DNA of 57,369 bases from IMG/VR virus record IMGVR_UViG_3300010354_000105, positions 1 through 57,369 of that record; one strand, 5' to 3'. The notes under the pieces were generated by a model that saw only the letters and a list, made by a program, of their open reading frames with translations, did no database searches and was not told the origin of the DNA. The DNA is from a virus. The translations under genes were made by a program, and so were the position numbers. Numbering within the stretch: the stretch's first letter is position 1; each line of letters starts with the position of its first letter. Positions 1 through 8,044 of the stretch are shown here, in pieces.

Positions 1-208
1 AGTCAGGAACATAGATGGTGTTTTTACCAGTTAATGGATTACGATATGGAATCATAAAAGGTTCACTGGCCCATTGCAGCACACTGGGATTGTTGTCGCA
101 AAATTGCATAAAACTAAATTCCCAACTGCTACGATATGTAGGTTCTTTTCGGCCCACATACTTTTCTCTATTTTTTATGGTATACTTACCGTTGGCGTAC
201 TTACTCAT
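1..208 (-). CDS. 4: Head completion protein, T4 gp4-like (partial, 3' end outside window)
   Basis: The open frame starts at the ATG at 208 and runs off the left edge, giving 69 N-terminal residues. The start reads MSKYANGKYTIKNREKYVGR and is followed by a YRSSWE motif, a W..E motif and a closing YVPD. This matches the N-terminus of the T4 gp4 (gp50) family, which acts on the DNA-filled head before the tail joins and has a nuclease-like fold; catalytic residues further on are not visible. The start overlaps the stop of the upstream gene (ATGA), so the two are probably translationally coupled. Family assignment is by motif recognition from a fragment, so confidence is good but not complete. Confidence 0.75.
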   Translation of the reverse strand, partial: MSKYANGKYTIKNREKYVGRKEPTYRSSWEFSFMQFCDNNPSVLQWASEPFMIPYRNPLTGKNTIYVPD

Positions 209-582
209 GGGCGTATCATACGATCCACATATTTGCTGCGTTGTGGTGCACCATGCAAGCCAAGGTAACTAGTTCCAACTCTATTAAGATTTAAAAATAA
301 CCCCAAATAAGCAGCAGATTCTTCGGCTGTCATTGTACGAATTTTATCAACTATTGTCATTGGATCTATTCTTTGGGCTAAACTAGTATAAATTACAGAA
401 CTTGCTAGAATTTTGGCTGCTTCTTTATTGTTTGTGATTTTTTCAAATTGAGCCAAAATCACATTGTTAACATCTTGGCTGACTGAAAAATTAGGTTGAA
501 AATAGTTATTAAAAAAATCTCTAGAACTGCTGTTTAAATCTGCTCTAGTACTATTGGTTGTAAGATTATTGGCTATGCTCAT
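205..582 (-). CDS. Conserved hypothetical protein of the T4-like tail/head-completion cluster
   Basis: This is a 125-residue protein with no membrane segment or signal peptide. The middle is helical and Ala/Ile-rich. The C-terminus (LFLNLNRVGTSYLG, then KYVDRMIRP) resembles small proteins I recall beside the baseplate and head-completion genes of marine T4-like phages; their function is unknown to me. It begins one base after the stop of the tube-cap-like gene (TAA-T-ATG) and ends overlapping the gp4-like start. Tight packing between two virion-assembly genes suggests a late structural or assembly role, which is inference only. Confidence 0.7.
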   Translation of the reverse strand: MSIANNLTTNSTRADLNSSSRDFFNNYFQPNFSVSQDVNNVILAQFEKITNNKEAAKILASSVIYTSLAQRIDPMTIVDKIRTMTAEESAAYLGLFLNLNRVGTSYLGLHGAPQRSKYVDRMIRP

Positions 583-583
583 A

Positions 584-2305
584 TTATCTACTCAAACGAG
601 TTCTTTCTTGTACATAATCATTTAACAAAGTTCTTTTTTGATTTATTTCAGTTACTTTGGTATTATATGTTGCAGTGGCAATTTGATTCAATGATCGCAT
701 GGTGGTTAATTCTTGCTGCAATGATGCGACTAATAAATTACGATCACTGGTCCAATTAACTAAATCAAAACCTGGTGGCGGTACCATTGGAGGTGTCAAT
801 GCTTGAGCAGCAGATAATCTTGTAGTAAGATCATTTATACTGTTTTGCGTGTTAGTGATTTGTGTTTGTGCCTCGGCTGCGTCGGTGCTTAACGTCGATA
901 TTAAAGTATTCAACCCAGAGATATTTCTATCTAGGTCTATTAATCGTCCTGCATTATTAATATTTCCTTGTGACCCGGCCGATCTAAGGTTACTGCTATC
1001 ATTGGCAATATTAAAACTTGGATTAGTACCAGTGATTGGTGCTGTTGCGCCTGGCACCGTGGGAAAACTAGGATTGTAACCAGATATAGGTGCACCCGAT
1101 TGTTGTGTAACTGGATTAGATTTATATCGATTAGTCAAGGGCGTGCTGTTTAAGAACACAGCGGCACCGGCTAATGCTGCTACACTGGTTAGGTCTTGAA
1201 GGCCTGTGTATTTGTTAGACAAAGCACCATTGGCTTGCGGTATCGTAGATATTTGATAGCCGTTTGGACTGTTGGGATTAATTGTTTCCCTTACTGCTCG
1301 ATCAATGGTTGGCAAAGCACCGATGATGGCATTAGTGGCTGCACTAGTGGTGATACCAGTTATTTCAGACACCAATGACTTCTTTAAATTCATTCCTCTT
1401 GCTGTATTAATTGCTCTGGCAGCATTTAGTATGGTACCTAAACCCACTCTGCCGTTTTCAAAATCACTGAGCACTGACCCAGCAGTATCTAATAATCCAC
1501 CGGCACCAAATATACTTTTAACACCACCTTTCATTCTCAAAGGACTTGGTGTTAAATCATAATATTCTAACATGGCAAAACCGTCGGGTGTGGTTCTTGA
1601 TATTATGCCATCTTGGTACAGAACATTTTCATATGCAATTACCATGTTATGATCCATGGTGCCTGAATCGCCACTGTTTTGATGTTGGCTATGCCTAAAC
1701 GATTTGATCAACGGATTAATTAAGATATATTCGCTGAATTTTTTCTGATGTAAACTATAAATCCTAATGGAATTAATAAACTGATTCGTGGATTCTTTTC
1801 TTCTTTGATAACCAAAATTTCCTATTGTCTGCGGTTGGTATTTGTTTGGAATAGCGTAGGTGGTTAAATTAGTTGATGAACCATAATCACTATCTCTATA
1901 GTAATACCTAAAATAATCATAGTAAAAGTTTCTTACTACATTGGCGCTATCATCATGAAATACTATGTTAATATCTTCATAACGAACTTTATTTTGAACA
2001 AGGTTAATTCTGTTATAAGCATTGTGTGCTTTGATATCAAAATTAAATTTAGGAAGGTCCGCAGATTTAGCCATTAGTCCTAATTCAATTTCGCTAGAAC
2101 GACCGGTTAAATAAGCACTAGCCAATGATTCGTTTACATCAATGAATACATGGAATAAAAAATTATGTTTGGGTGATAGCCTATAGTTACCGCCGCCCAC
2201 AAAAAGGCGACTAGCATGCCGATAATCTTTTAAGTTATCAACTGTGGCTGCTTGTTTTAAAGTACTGCCTATAAAATTTACTGCGTTCTGAAATATGCTG
2301 GCCAT
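584..2305 (-). CDS. 48: Baseplate tail-tube cap protein, T4 gp48/gp54-like
   Basis: A 573-residue protein starting MASIFQNAVNF. The start at 2305 is preferred to an in-frame ATG at 2350 because the latter lies inside a terminator hairpin. Residues about 25-180 carry a tube-like beta region with PKFNFDIKAHNAYNR and a following VVRNFYYDYFRYYYRD motif, which I associate with marine T4-like tube-cap proteins. The family sits on the baseplate hub and nucleates the tail tube. The C-terminal 150 residues look like a long coiled coil with heptad spacing (NISGLNTLISTLSTDAAEAQ). The protein is longer than T4 gp48 (about 360 residues), mainly through this extension. It lies just downstream of sheath and tube genes, which fits. 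gp54 is the alternative. Confidence 0.6.
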   Translation of the reverse strand: MASIFQNAVNFIGSTLKQAATVDNLKDYRHASRLFVGGGNYRLSPKHNFLFHVFIDVNESLASAYLTGRSSEIELGLMAKSADLPKFNFDIKAHNAYNRINLVQNKVRYEDINIVFHDDSANVVRNFYYDYFRYYYRDSDYGSSTNLTTYAIPNKYQPQTIGNFGYQRRKESTNQFINSIRIYSLHQKKFSEYILINPLIKSFRHSQHQNSGDSGTMDHNMVIAYENVLYQDGIISRTTPDGFAMLEYYDLTPSPLRMKGGVKSIFGAGGLLDTAGSVLSDFENGRVGLGTILNAARAINTARGMNLKKSLVSEITGITTSAATNAIIGALPTIDRAVRETINPNSPNGYQISTIPQANGALSNKYTGLQDLTSVAALAGAAVFLNSTPLTNRYKSNPVTQQSGAPISGYNPSFPTVPGATAPITGTNPSFNIANDSSNLRSAGSQGNINNAGRLIDLDRNISGLNTLISTLSTDAAEAQTQITNTQNSINDLTTRLSAAQALTPPMVPPPGFDLVNWTSDRNLLVASLQQELTTMRSLNQIATATYNTKVTEINQKRTLLNDYVQERTRLSR

Positions 2306-2322
2306 ACAAACCCCATTTATAA

Positions 2323-2330
2323 TATTTATT
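2323..2330 (-). promoter_or_regulatory. Putative late promoter box AATAAATA
   Basis: The minus strand reads AATAAATA 17 bases before the ATG at 2305. It is one mismatch from the T4 late consensus TATAAATA and lies directly after the tail-tube terminator. A GGGG tract between box and ATG could be the ribosome binding site. Confidence 0.5.
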
Positions 2331-2336
2331 CCATAA

Positions 2337-2361
2337 AAAAAGGGCCTCAATGGCCCTTTTT
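2337..2361 (-). terminator. Rho-independent terminator after tail tube gene
   Basis: A perfect stem GGGCC/GGCCC with a 5-base loop is flanked by A5 and T5, giving a 10-bp symmetrical hairpin. It sits 19 bases past the tail-tube stop on the minus strand. Confidence 0.85.
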
Positions 2362-2379
2362 AGGTCGCTTTATTTTGTA

Positions 2380-3000
2380 TTATAGTGTGGAATTATATCC
2401 AATGGCTCTACCAATATTGGTACCAATACCTGTACCGCCTGGCACTTGTACAGCGTTGTCGTAACGCAGACTAAGTTGGATGGTCACTGGTTCATTGCTG
2501 GAATAGTTTAGTTCCTGATAGTTTGCTTCTTTAATGTAGCAACCATATAATTCCCAAGTTTCCAATGCCAGTGGTTCGTGCACACCATTGCCGCCATCAA
2601 GAATTTGACAACGAGTGATGAATTTATAATCGCCGCCGGCTGCTGCACTACTTTGCTCCATAAAGTCAAATTGCTTCTGAAGTTGTAGCCCAACAAGTCG
2701 ACTAACGTTGCCTGCTGCATCATCGCGAATAGTAGTACTAACATCACTCCAACTATGTTTACCTGCTAACTTAACCACACTGTTATAAACGTGTAAATCA
2801 ACATCAGCAAACGATACCTGTGGACGATTAAAACTTACCACTTGTTTGGTAAGTTCTAGTGTATCAACCCCGCCGACCCCTAATCCTTCAAAAGTTACTC
2901 TAAAACGATATTGCAACTTAGGCATTAACAAACCTTGTGCGCTGGCACTCTGATTGGTTTGTAAAGGTACTGTAAATCTATTCATGGAAGCGACTGCCAT
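2380..3000 (-). CDS. 19: Tail tube protein, T4 gp19-like
   Basis: A 206-residue protein that polymerises inside the sheath to form the inner tail tube through which DNA passes. The N-terminal half has the tube-family pattern MPKLQYRFRVTFEGLG, followed by an LTKQVVSFNRPQ strand and the loop HVYNSVVKLAGKHSW. The length is typical of gp19 proteins (T4 about 163, marine relatives about 200). It lies directly downstream of the sheath gene, the conserved 18-19 order. An AGGAG ribosome site precedes the ATG and a GATAAATA late-promoter box lies just upstream. A strong terminator follows, so it can be made as its own abundant late transcript, as expected for a major structural protein. Confidence 0.9.
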   Translation of the reverse strand: MAVASMNRFTVPLQTNQSASAQGLLMPKLQYRFRVTFEGLGVGGVDTLELTKQVVSFNRPQVSFADVDLHVYNSVVKLAGKHSWSDVSTTIRDDAAGNVSRLVGLQLQKQFDFMEQSSAAAGGDYKFITRCQILDGGNGVHEPLALETWELYGCYIKEANYQELNYSSNEPVTIQLSLRYDNAVQVPGGTGIGTNIGRAIGYNSTL

Positions 3001-3023
3001 GCTTATCTCCTAAATTATAAAAA

Positions 3024-3031
3024 TATTTATC
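3024..3031 (-). promoter_or_regulatory. Putative late promoter box GATAAATA
   Basis: GATAAATA on the minus strand lies 23 bases before the tail-tube ATG at 3000 and differs from the T4 late consensus at one base. An AGGAGAT ribosome site lies between it and the ATG. Confidence 0.6.
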
Positions 3032-3094
3032 TTTTTTAAAACCATTTTTGTTTCTGCACACGGATTCATTAACAAGAGTTTTAATTCTACAAAT

Positions 3095-3122
3095 AAAAAC
3101 AGGCACAGATGTGCCTGTTTTT
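3095..3122 (-). terminator. Rho-independent terminator after tail sheath gene
   Basis: A perfect 12-bp stem (AAAAACAGGCAC/GTGCCTGTTTTT) with a 4-base loop ends in a T5 run on the minus strand, 17 bases after the sheath stop. Confidence 0.9.
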
Positions 3123-3138
3123 ACCATGCTTGCTTATA

Positions 3139-6100
3139 TTAAACAGTTGCGGTAGTTACTGCTGTTCCAGCAATCGTGCCCGGATTCTTCAAACGCAATG
3201 GAATGTAGATGAACTCTACAGCCTTCATTGGTTCGATTGCAATGTCAACATACAACTCGTTTCTAGCAATACGATCTGATGTATTGTTACTTTCGTCACA
3301 AACCACTAGATAGTCGTAAACACCACGCTTGGCAACCAAGTCGTTTAAGAGACTTTCAATTAACTGCTTGATTTGGTCTCTTGTGATCTTGTCATTTGGT
3401 TCAAACAAGAACTGGCTTGCCACACCACCTAACACTGTGCGTAAGTAGTTTACTAGACGTGCAACATTTACACGATCCAATGCGCTGCCACCGCCCACTG
3501 TACTGCCAGTGGTACCTATACTTGGAGCACGAGTCTTTTGACCGTAAGCAACAAGACCAACACCATTGATCAGCGTAATTGGGTTTAGACGGTTTTCATA
3601 CAAGACATCTCTTAGACTGTTTCTAATACCTGTGCGTACAAATTCTCCGCTGCCAGCATCTACATAACCAATGGCTGATACATTGTCAACTAATCCACGG
3701 CGTGTTCCGGCTGGTGCGAACCATTGATAACTCACTTGATCGTTGTACAAGAAAGTACGCAACATCATGTGGCTTGCTGGGACTGCGATTTCGTTGCCAT
3801 TTAAGTCATTAGTCAATGCACTTGGGTAGTACAGTGCCAAATACGGCGATCCAGTCACAGCCTCATTGTTGCTATAATCAATCAAATCGGTTGTAGTATT
3901 AGGCAATGTCATTGGTACGTCGCCAATAACGAAACCAGTTTGTGCACGATCATTGTTTAGCGCAACAAGATTTGGTACTAGTTCAGGATATCCAGGTGCA
4001 GTTAATAAATTAAATGCGTATCCTTCTTCACGCATATCTAAATTACCGTCTACTGCTGCTTTCATGGCCTGTACGATCTCGTTACGCTGAGCATGATGTC
4101 CCATTGCTGGAGAACCGTTGGACTTAAGACCAAGTTGGCTGACCCAAGTTGAACGTTGGGCTGGTAAAGTTACAGCAGTTGGGAAGGCTGTGCTATTAAA
4201 ATAGTTAACCACAAACTTCTTAACTGTAAATCCGCTGCGTCGTGTGTTAAACAACAATGTGCCACGTGGGTACAGTCTGTAATCAGGACAATCAGGATCA
4301 ATATAATCACTGGTTAACATGGTTACTGTGCTGGGATAATTTCCGCTGACTGGATCTACTAGACCGCCAACGCTGACACTAGAATTGTTTAAACTGGCGT
4401 CCCAACGAGCATCAGCAAAAATAATACCATTTTGGCTGACTTGGTCGGTAGTATCTACCAAAGTCCAGACTGCACTGGTTTTGTCATATCTATACAGTCT
4501 TGGATAGTTTTCTAGATCACTGGTGTCTAACCATAGATCGCCGTTCTCTAGTACTGTGTTGTCGCTTTGTGTTTCAGGTTCTGTAGCAGAGACAATAACA
4601 CCATTTGGATCAGTTAGTGTTAGATTGTAACCTCTTGCATCAGAAGAAACATTACGATAACCTTTCCAACCCGATGCATCGCTGACCATTACGTCCACTG
4701 CGGTGGCATCGTTGTAGTACCACAATTTACCATCTGCTGGAGCAGTGTAAGGTTGCTCGCTGCTGTAGGTGTAAACAGATTTAACCCAGTTTGTTAAATT
4801 GATGCTGCCAGACACTACATCAGCAGTGACACCCACTGTGCTAGTTGTAAATCCTGCATTACCAATTGGGTTACCTGTTGAGTTGGTCAATGTGATTATG
4901 CCGCCGGCGCGGTGTGTGATCGACACTGCACCTGTTGATTCTACTTGTGCTGTTACATTAGGAATATTTGCACCTAAAATTGCTTGTACCAAGGCCTGTT
5001 GTGAACCTCTTGTTCCTCCTGGCACAGTGCCCACAGTCACAGTGGTCACGGTTGGTGCAGTAATCGACGGATCAACGTTAGGCTGACTGACTTTCATTGT
5101 AAAGGCATCACCGGCTGTAACAGTCATTGAAGTGTTTGATCCAACAACCTTGGTTTGTCCTTTAACTCTTTGAGTATAAATTTCAAATCCCACTGTTCCG
5201 TTGTTACTTGGGTTATACTTGGCAAACACGCTGCCTGCAGAAATGTTTACGCCGCCGCCAACTTGATCTAGATTGTACAATGCTTCATAACCATCTTTGT
5301 AGACTGGCATAGCCAATTTGGTCCAAGCGTCGGTTAATGAATTATATCGTCTGTAGACTAGATTAGTTCCACTGCCTTGTACTGATGTTTTAACCCATAC
5401 GCTACCACTGGGTCTTGGCGTTGCTGCACTTCTGCGCCATAGCGGGGCACTGGCAAAGGTTCCTTGGCTAACAGCAGCCTTTCTGAATGTGGCATTACCG
5501 CGCCAACGTTGTTGTCCTACATTCCAGGTCCAGGTAGTACCGTTGATTGTGGTTGTTGAAGTTGCTGCGGTGTTAGCCGGTGCATCAGGAATTTCGCCAA
5601 TTAGGCCAATTCGGCTGGCTGGAGACCCTGTTTTGTCTGTGATCACCAATAGACCGTCGGCAGTGACGCCGTCACTAGCAGCAGCCGAAGTAATCAACAG
5701 TTCTAGTCTATCGTTTTCGACTCTGGCACTGATGCCAACAAGATTAGCATTGGTATTGATAATATTAGCCAGTGCTGTCATCGACGATGTAGTTACACTG
5801 AATACTACATCAACATTATTAATAGTCATTGTGGCACCACCAGTTAACACGTTGCTGATGTCCGAAGACACAGATGTTAAACTGGATTTAACCACTGGAA
5901 TAGTGTCAGACCATGTGCTGCTGCCGACTGCTACCCAGTTGTTTAAATAATTCTTTTTATAGACAAAGTTATTGTCGTCTGTGACCACCACAGCATAGTC
6001 ACCTTGGTTACCAATGCTGCTCAACGGCACTGCGGGACTGCCCACTGTGTTGTCAACTGAATCGATGACAATGGGTGTTTTTTCAACAAATGGTGTATCA

Positions 6101-6561
6101 AGAACACTAATGCTCTCGTCAAATTCGTAAATACCCCAAGAACTGGTAGCGGTGTCTAACCAATTGGTGTTGTTAGAAGGGCTACCAGTTGGTCTTACTG
6201 CTGTGCCTACTAAGTCGTCAAGGTTAATATCTGCTCTAACGACCCAGGCACGATTGCCTAATCCTAGCGCACTGTAGGCTGCCATTAAGCCGTATTCGTT
6301 TAATTCATCACCGTGTAGAGGTGTGTCGTTTACACTTCTACGAAATACCGGTGCTCCAAAAGTAGTTGCTAATTCGCGCTGGCTGGTTATACCATATGCC
6401 TTGCCTGCATTAGCTTTTGTGGTGCCAGGAGCAACAACACCATTTATAGTTTTATCTTGAGCGGTGGCAATTACCACTAGTGGTACTGTGCCAACTGCTG
6501 CTGGTAAGTATTGACTTTCGTCAATTACTGTAACCTCAATTCCCGGAGATACAAGCGCCAT
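3139..6561 (-). CDS. 18: Tail sheath protein, T4 gp18-like, unusually long
   Basis: A 1140-residue contractile sheath protein. The N-terminus (MALVSPGIEVTVIDESQYLP) and the C-terminal 250 residues (from about 880: NNDRAQTGFVIGD, GLVAYGQKTRAP, then DYLVVCDESNN and VEFIYIPLRLKNPG) are typical of gp18. The family subunits surround the tube and contract on infection. T4 gp18 has about 659 residues, so some 480 extra residues sit in the middle (roughly 190-700). They contain two related beta-rich units (near 225-325 and 485-590) with an ALxxxIxxNxNxxxxxAxVE pattern, probably extra surface domains on the tail. The start is supported by GGAAAAAATC before the ATG and an AATAAATA late box upstream. 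Confidence 0.9.
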   Translation of the reverse strand: MALVSPGIEVTVIDESQYLPAAVGTVPLVVIATAQDKTINGVVAPGTTKANAGKAYGITSQRELATTFGAPVFRRSVNDTPLHGDELNEYGLMAAYSALGLGNRAWVVRADINLDDLVGTAVRPTGSPSNNTNWLDTATSSWGIYEFDESISVLDTPFVEKTPIVIDSVDNTVGSPAVPLSSIGNQGDYAVVVTDDNNFVYKKNYLNNWVAVGSSTWSDTIPVVKSSLTSVSSDISNVLTGGATMTINNVDVVFSVTTSSMTALANIINTNANLVGISARVENDRLELLITSAAASDGVTADGLLVITDKTGSPASRIGLIGEIPDAPANTAATSTTTINGTTWTWNVGQQRWRGNATFRKAAVSQGTFASAPLWRRSAATPRPSGSVWVKTSVQGSGTNLVYRRYNSLTDAWTKLAMPVYKDGYEALYNLDQVGGGVNISAGSVFAKYNPSNNGTVGFEIYTQRVKGQTKVVGSNTSMTVTAGDAFTMKVSQPNVDPSITAPTVTTVTVGTVPGGTRGSQQALVQAILGANIPNVTAQVESTGAVSITHRAGGIITLTNSTGNPIGNAGFTTSTVGVTADVVSGSINLTNWVKSVYTYSSEQPYTAPADGKLWYYNDATAVDVMVSDASGWKGYRNVSSDARGYNLTLTDPNGVIVSATEPETQSDNTVLENGDLWLDTSDLENYPRLYRYDKTSAVWTLVDTTDQVSQNGIIFADARWDASLNNSSVSVGGLVDPVSGNYPSTVTMLTSDYIDPDCPDYRLYPRGTLLFNTRRSGFTVKKFVVNYFNSTAFPTAVTLPAQRSTWVSQLGLKSNGSPAMGHHAQRNEIVQAMKAAVDGNLDMREEGYAFNLLTAPGYPELVPNLVALNNDRAQTGFVIGDVPMTLPNTTTDLIDYSNNEAVTGSPYLALYYPSALTNDLNGNEIAVPASHMMLRTFLYNDQVSYQWFAPAGTRRGLVDNVSAIGYVDAGSGEFVRTGIRNSLRDVLYENRLNPITLINGVGLVAYGQKTRAPSIGTTGSTVGGGSALDRVNVARLVNYLRTVLGGVASQFLFEPNDKITRDQIKQLIESLLNDLVAKRGVYDYLVVCDESNNTSDRIARNELYVDIAIEPMKAVEFIYIPLRLKNPGTIAGTAVTTATV

Positions 6562-6598
6562 GATTTTTTCCTTATAATAGGCATGAAACCTTTGCTAT

Positions 6599-6606
6599 TA
6601 TTTATT
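6599..6606 (-). promoter_or_regulatory. Putative late promoter box AATAAATA
   Basis: AATAAATA on the minus strand lies 37 bases upstream of the sheath ATG and right after the hairpin at 6613-6647. One mismatch from the T4 late consensus. Confidence 0.55.
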
Positions 6607-6612
6607 TTTAAT

Positions 6613-6647
6613 CACGAAAAAGACCCAGACGAGCGGTCCTTTTCGTG
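6613..6647 (-). terminator. Hairpin in divergent intergenic region, probable terminator
   Basis: A CACGAAAA/TTTTCGTG stem continues into GACC/GGTC with one A-C mismatch, 13 positions in all, and a 9-base loop. On the minus strand the GGTC arm runs straight into T5. It could stop minus-strand transcription arriving from the dNMP kinase gene before the sheath promoter. It could act in both directions. Confidence 0.5.
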
Positions 6648-6670
6648 GTCCTTTCCTTGATAAATAACCC

Positions 6671-7012
6671 ATGCCAAGAAAAGTATGTCCCATTTGCCGA
6701 CTGCACCCAGTGGCTTTAAACTATTATAGGAAAGAAAAAGCCTATTATCGAACAGCCTGCACTGGTTGCATACATAGAAAAAGAAAACCTGCTCCTTCCG
6801 TGCCAGGATGGGTAAGATCAGGATATAAAAAGAGTGAGCGTTGCGATCGCTGCGGGTTTAAATTTAAACACACTGAGCAAAGCAATGTGTACCATGTAGA
6901 TGGCAATCTCGGCAACAATAACTGGGTTAACTTAAAAACTATATGTTTAAACTGCCAACCCGAAATAAACAAAACACGCTGGAAACCTAGTGATCTAAAA
7001 CCAGATTTTTAA
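6671..7012 (+). CDS. HNH-like / zinc-ribbon protein
   Basis: A 113-residue basic protein with four Cys-x-x-Cys knuckles (C6/C9, C30/C33, C58/C61, C92/C95) and a central YHVDGNLGNNNW stretch with H75 and D77 leading to NLKTICLNC. The layout H-x-D-G-N...N-L...C-x-x-C resembles the HNH nuclease fold, and similar proteins occur in marine T4-like phages. Nuclease activity is not proven, since a classic HNH catalytic set is not fully visible. It is the only plus-strand gene in its area, lies divergent from the sheath gene, and overlaps the 3' end of the dNMP kinase gene by 26 bases in the opposite direction. GATAAATA lies immediately before the ATG; no clear ribosome site is seen. Confidence 0.75.
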   Translation: MPRKVCPICRLHPVALNYYRKEKAYYRTACTGCIHRKRKPAPSVPGWVRSGYKKSERCDRCGFKFKHTEQSNVYHVDGNLGNNNWVNLKTICLNCQPEINKTRWKPSDLKPDF

Positions 7013-7640
7013 TTTGTTGGTATAGATAATCTACTGTACCATTGTTATCAATTACTTGATCAAACTTGGTACCTAACCAAGCCCATTCACTGGGATGGAC
7101 GTCAGGGTATCGGGAGGCCATATCGCGTTGTTGATCAGATATGATCCATTGATCATCTTCTGCGGTGTGCACAGTCTGTAGAGCACAGGCTAGCCACTCA
7201 GGCGGAGCACCACGTTCCACACAGATCATTTTCCCGCCTACACCACGTATGGCACGGACTTCATTTGGAAAACGTACATCTGAAATCACAATGTTGTCTG
7301 TGCTTTGGCGTAACTTGTTTTCTAAACTGGCTACCCAGATGTCATCGTGGAATCCATGACGGCAAACATCAGTGCCCCAGTACTGTAAGATCCAACGCGG
7401 CGTAAGATTGGGCATTTCGAGACGTTCAGCCCACCAGGTGTCTACTTGTTCACGCCAGGCTCTACTAGCAGCAGTGCGCCCTTCTAGCATGATTCTGTCC
7501 CAGCCAAACACGCAGGCCACAGCATCTTTAAGAGTATTAGCAAAACTTTCTCTACGAAAGCCGTGATAGTTAACTAGGTAGTCGGCCACAGTGTCTTTGC
7601 CTGAGCCTATGAATCCTGATATACCAATAACTTTAGTCAT
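6987..7640 (-). CDS. 1: Deoxynucleoside monophosphate kinase, T4 gp1-like
   Basis: A 217-residue kinase that phosphorylates deoxynucleoside monophosphates (in T4: dTMP, dGMP and hydroxymethyl-dCMP) to feed phage DNA synthesis. The N-terminus carries the P-loop GFIGSGKDT (residues 8-16). The lid/substrate region includes LQYWGTDVCR and a NIVISDVRFPNE strand-loop typical of this family. The length is close to T4 gp1 (241). It is an early-type enzyme among late genes. Its promoter is sigma-70-like and ends six bases before the ATG with no Shine-Dalgarno, suggesting a leaderless transcript. The 3' end overlaps the convergent HNH-like gene. Confidence 0.88.
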   Translation of the reverse strand: MTKVIGISGFIGSGKDTVADYLVNYHGFRRESFANTLKDAVACVFGWDRIMLEGRTAASRAWREQVDTWWAERLEMPNLTPRWILQYWGTDVCRHGFHDDIWVASLENKLRQSTDNIVISDVRFPNEVRAIRGVGGKMICVERGAPPEWLACALQTVHTAEDDQWIISDQQRDMASRYPDVHPSEWAWLGTKFDQVIDNNGTVDYLYQQIKNLVLDH

Positions 7641-7646
7641 AGTGTA

Positions 7647-7675
7647 AGTTTACACTAGACTTTATTCATAGTCAA
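7647..7675 (-). promoter_or_regulatory. Sigma-70-type promoter before dNMP kinase
   Basis: The minus strand has TTGACT (7670-7675), a 17-base spacer and TAAACT (7647-7652), scoring 5/6 and 4/6 against the bacterial consensus. The -10 box ends six bases before the ATG at 7640, so transcription should begin at or next to the start codon. Confidence 0.6.
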
Positions 7676-7678
7676 TAT

Positions 7679-8044
7679 CTAGACACCAAATTTATTTTTG
7701 GTTCGTGCCCGAACTGGGCTCTTATTATTGGTTTGTGACAGTTCTACACTACCTTCGCCAGTGGATCTGCTGGGCTGGATTCCCATAATGCGCTCAGCAC
7801 CAAGGCGTATTTCTTTATCACCTGCACTGTAATCAATGGTATTAAAATTGCTACCAATTGGACCTTTTTGGTACATGTCGCTATCAGGACTAGCGGCTAG
7901 TGCGATTCCGAACCTATAAGCCAAATATGGATTATTGTTATTGTCGAGCGCATCATACTGAGACAAATTAGGCAAGGCCTCTTCAGCAGACTTGCGTAAA
8001 GGCTTTCTGCCCACTGACTCGCGTACGATTTCTATGATTTTCAT
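7679..8044 (-). CDS. Small virion-type protein with capsid-targeting-like N-terminus (paralogue A)
   Basis: A 121-residue protein starting MKIIEIVRES. It is a diverged paralogue of the neighbour at 8041-8418. Both begin MKI-x-EI(I/V)-x-E, contain an N-R-(V/F)-G-(M/I)-A-(V/L)-A segment and end in NN(K/Q)SPV....KN(K/R)(F/Y)GV. The first ten residues resemble the capsid-targeting sequence of T4 internal head proteins (MKTYQEFIAE, cut by the prohead protease after Glu), so cleavage after E9 is plausible. No enzyme motif is visible. The gene overlaps its paralogue by four bases (ATGA) and lies downstream of the neck gene. Internal head protein is my best guess; a prohead-core or tail-associated role remains possible. 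Confidence 0.7.
   Translation of the reverse strand: MKIIEIVRESVGRKPLRKSAEEALPNLSQYDALDNNNNPYLAYRFGIALAASPDSDMYQKGPIGSNFNTIDYSAGDKEIRLGAERIMGIQPSRSTGEGSVELSQTNNKSPVRARTKNKFGV

Noticed and set aside
15-272. Plus-strand frame of 85 codons at the left edge
   Set aside because: The opposite strand carries the conserved gp4-like N-terminus with a coupled start, which explains the open frame.
2306-2350. Longer start for the tube-cap-like gene at 2350
   Set aside because: The extra 15 codons would lie over the terminator hairpin and the late promoter box, and the family-like N-terminus starts at 2305.
5489-5950. Plus-strand frame of 153 codons inside the sheath gene
   Set aside because: It lies wholly antisense to a strongly supported sheath coding region and lacks a ribosome site or recognisable motif.
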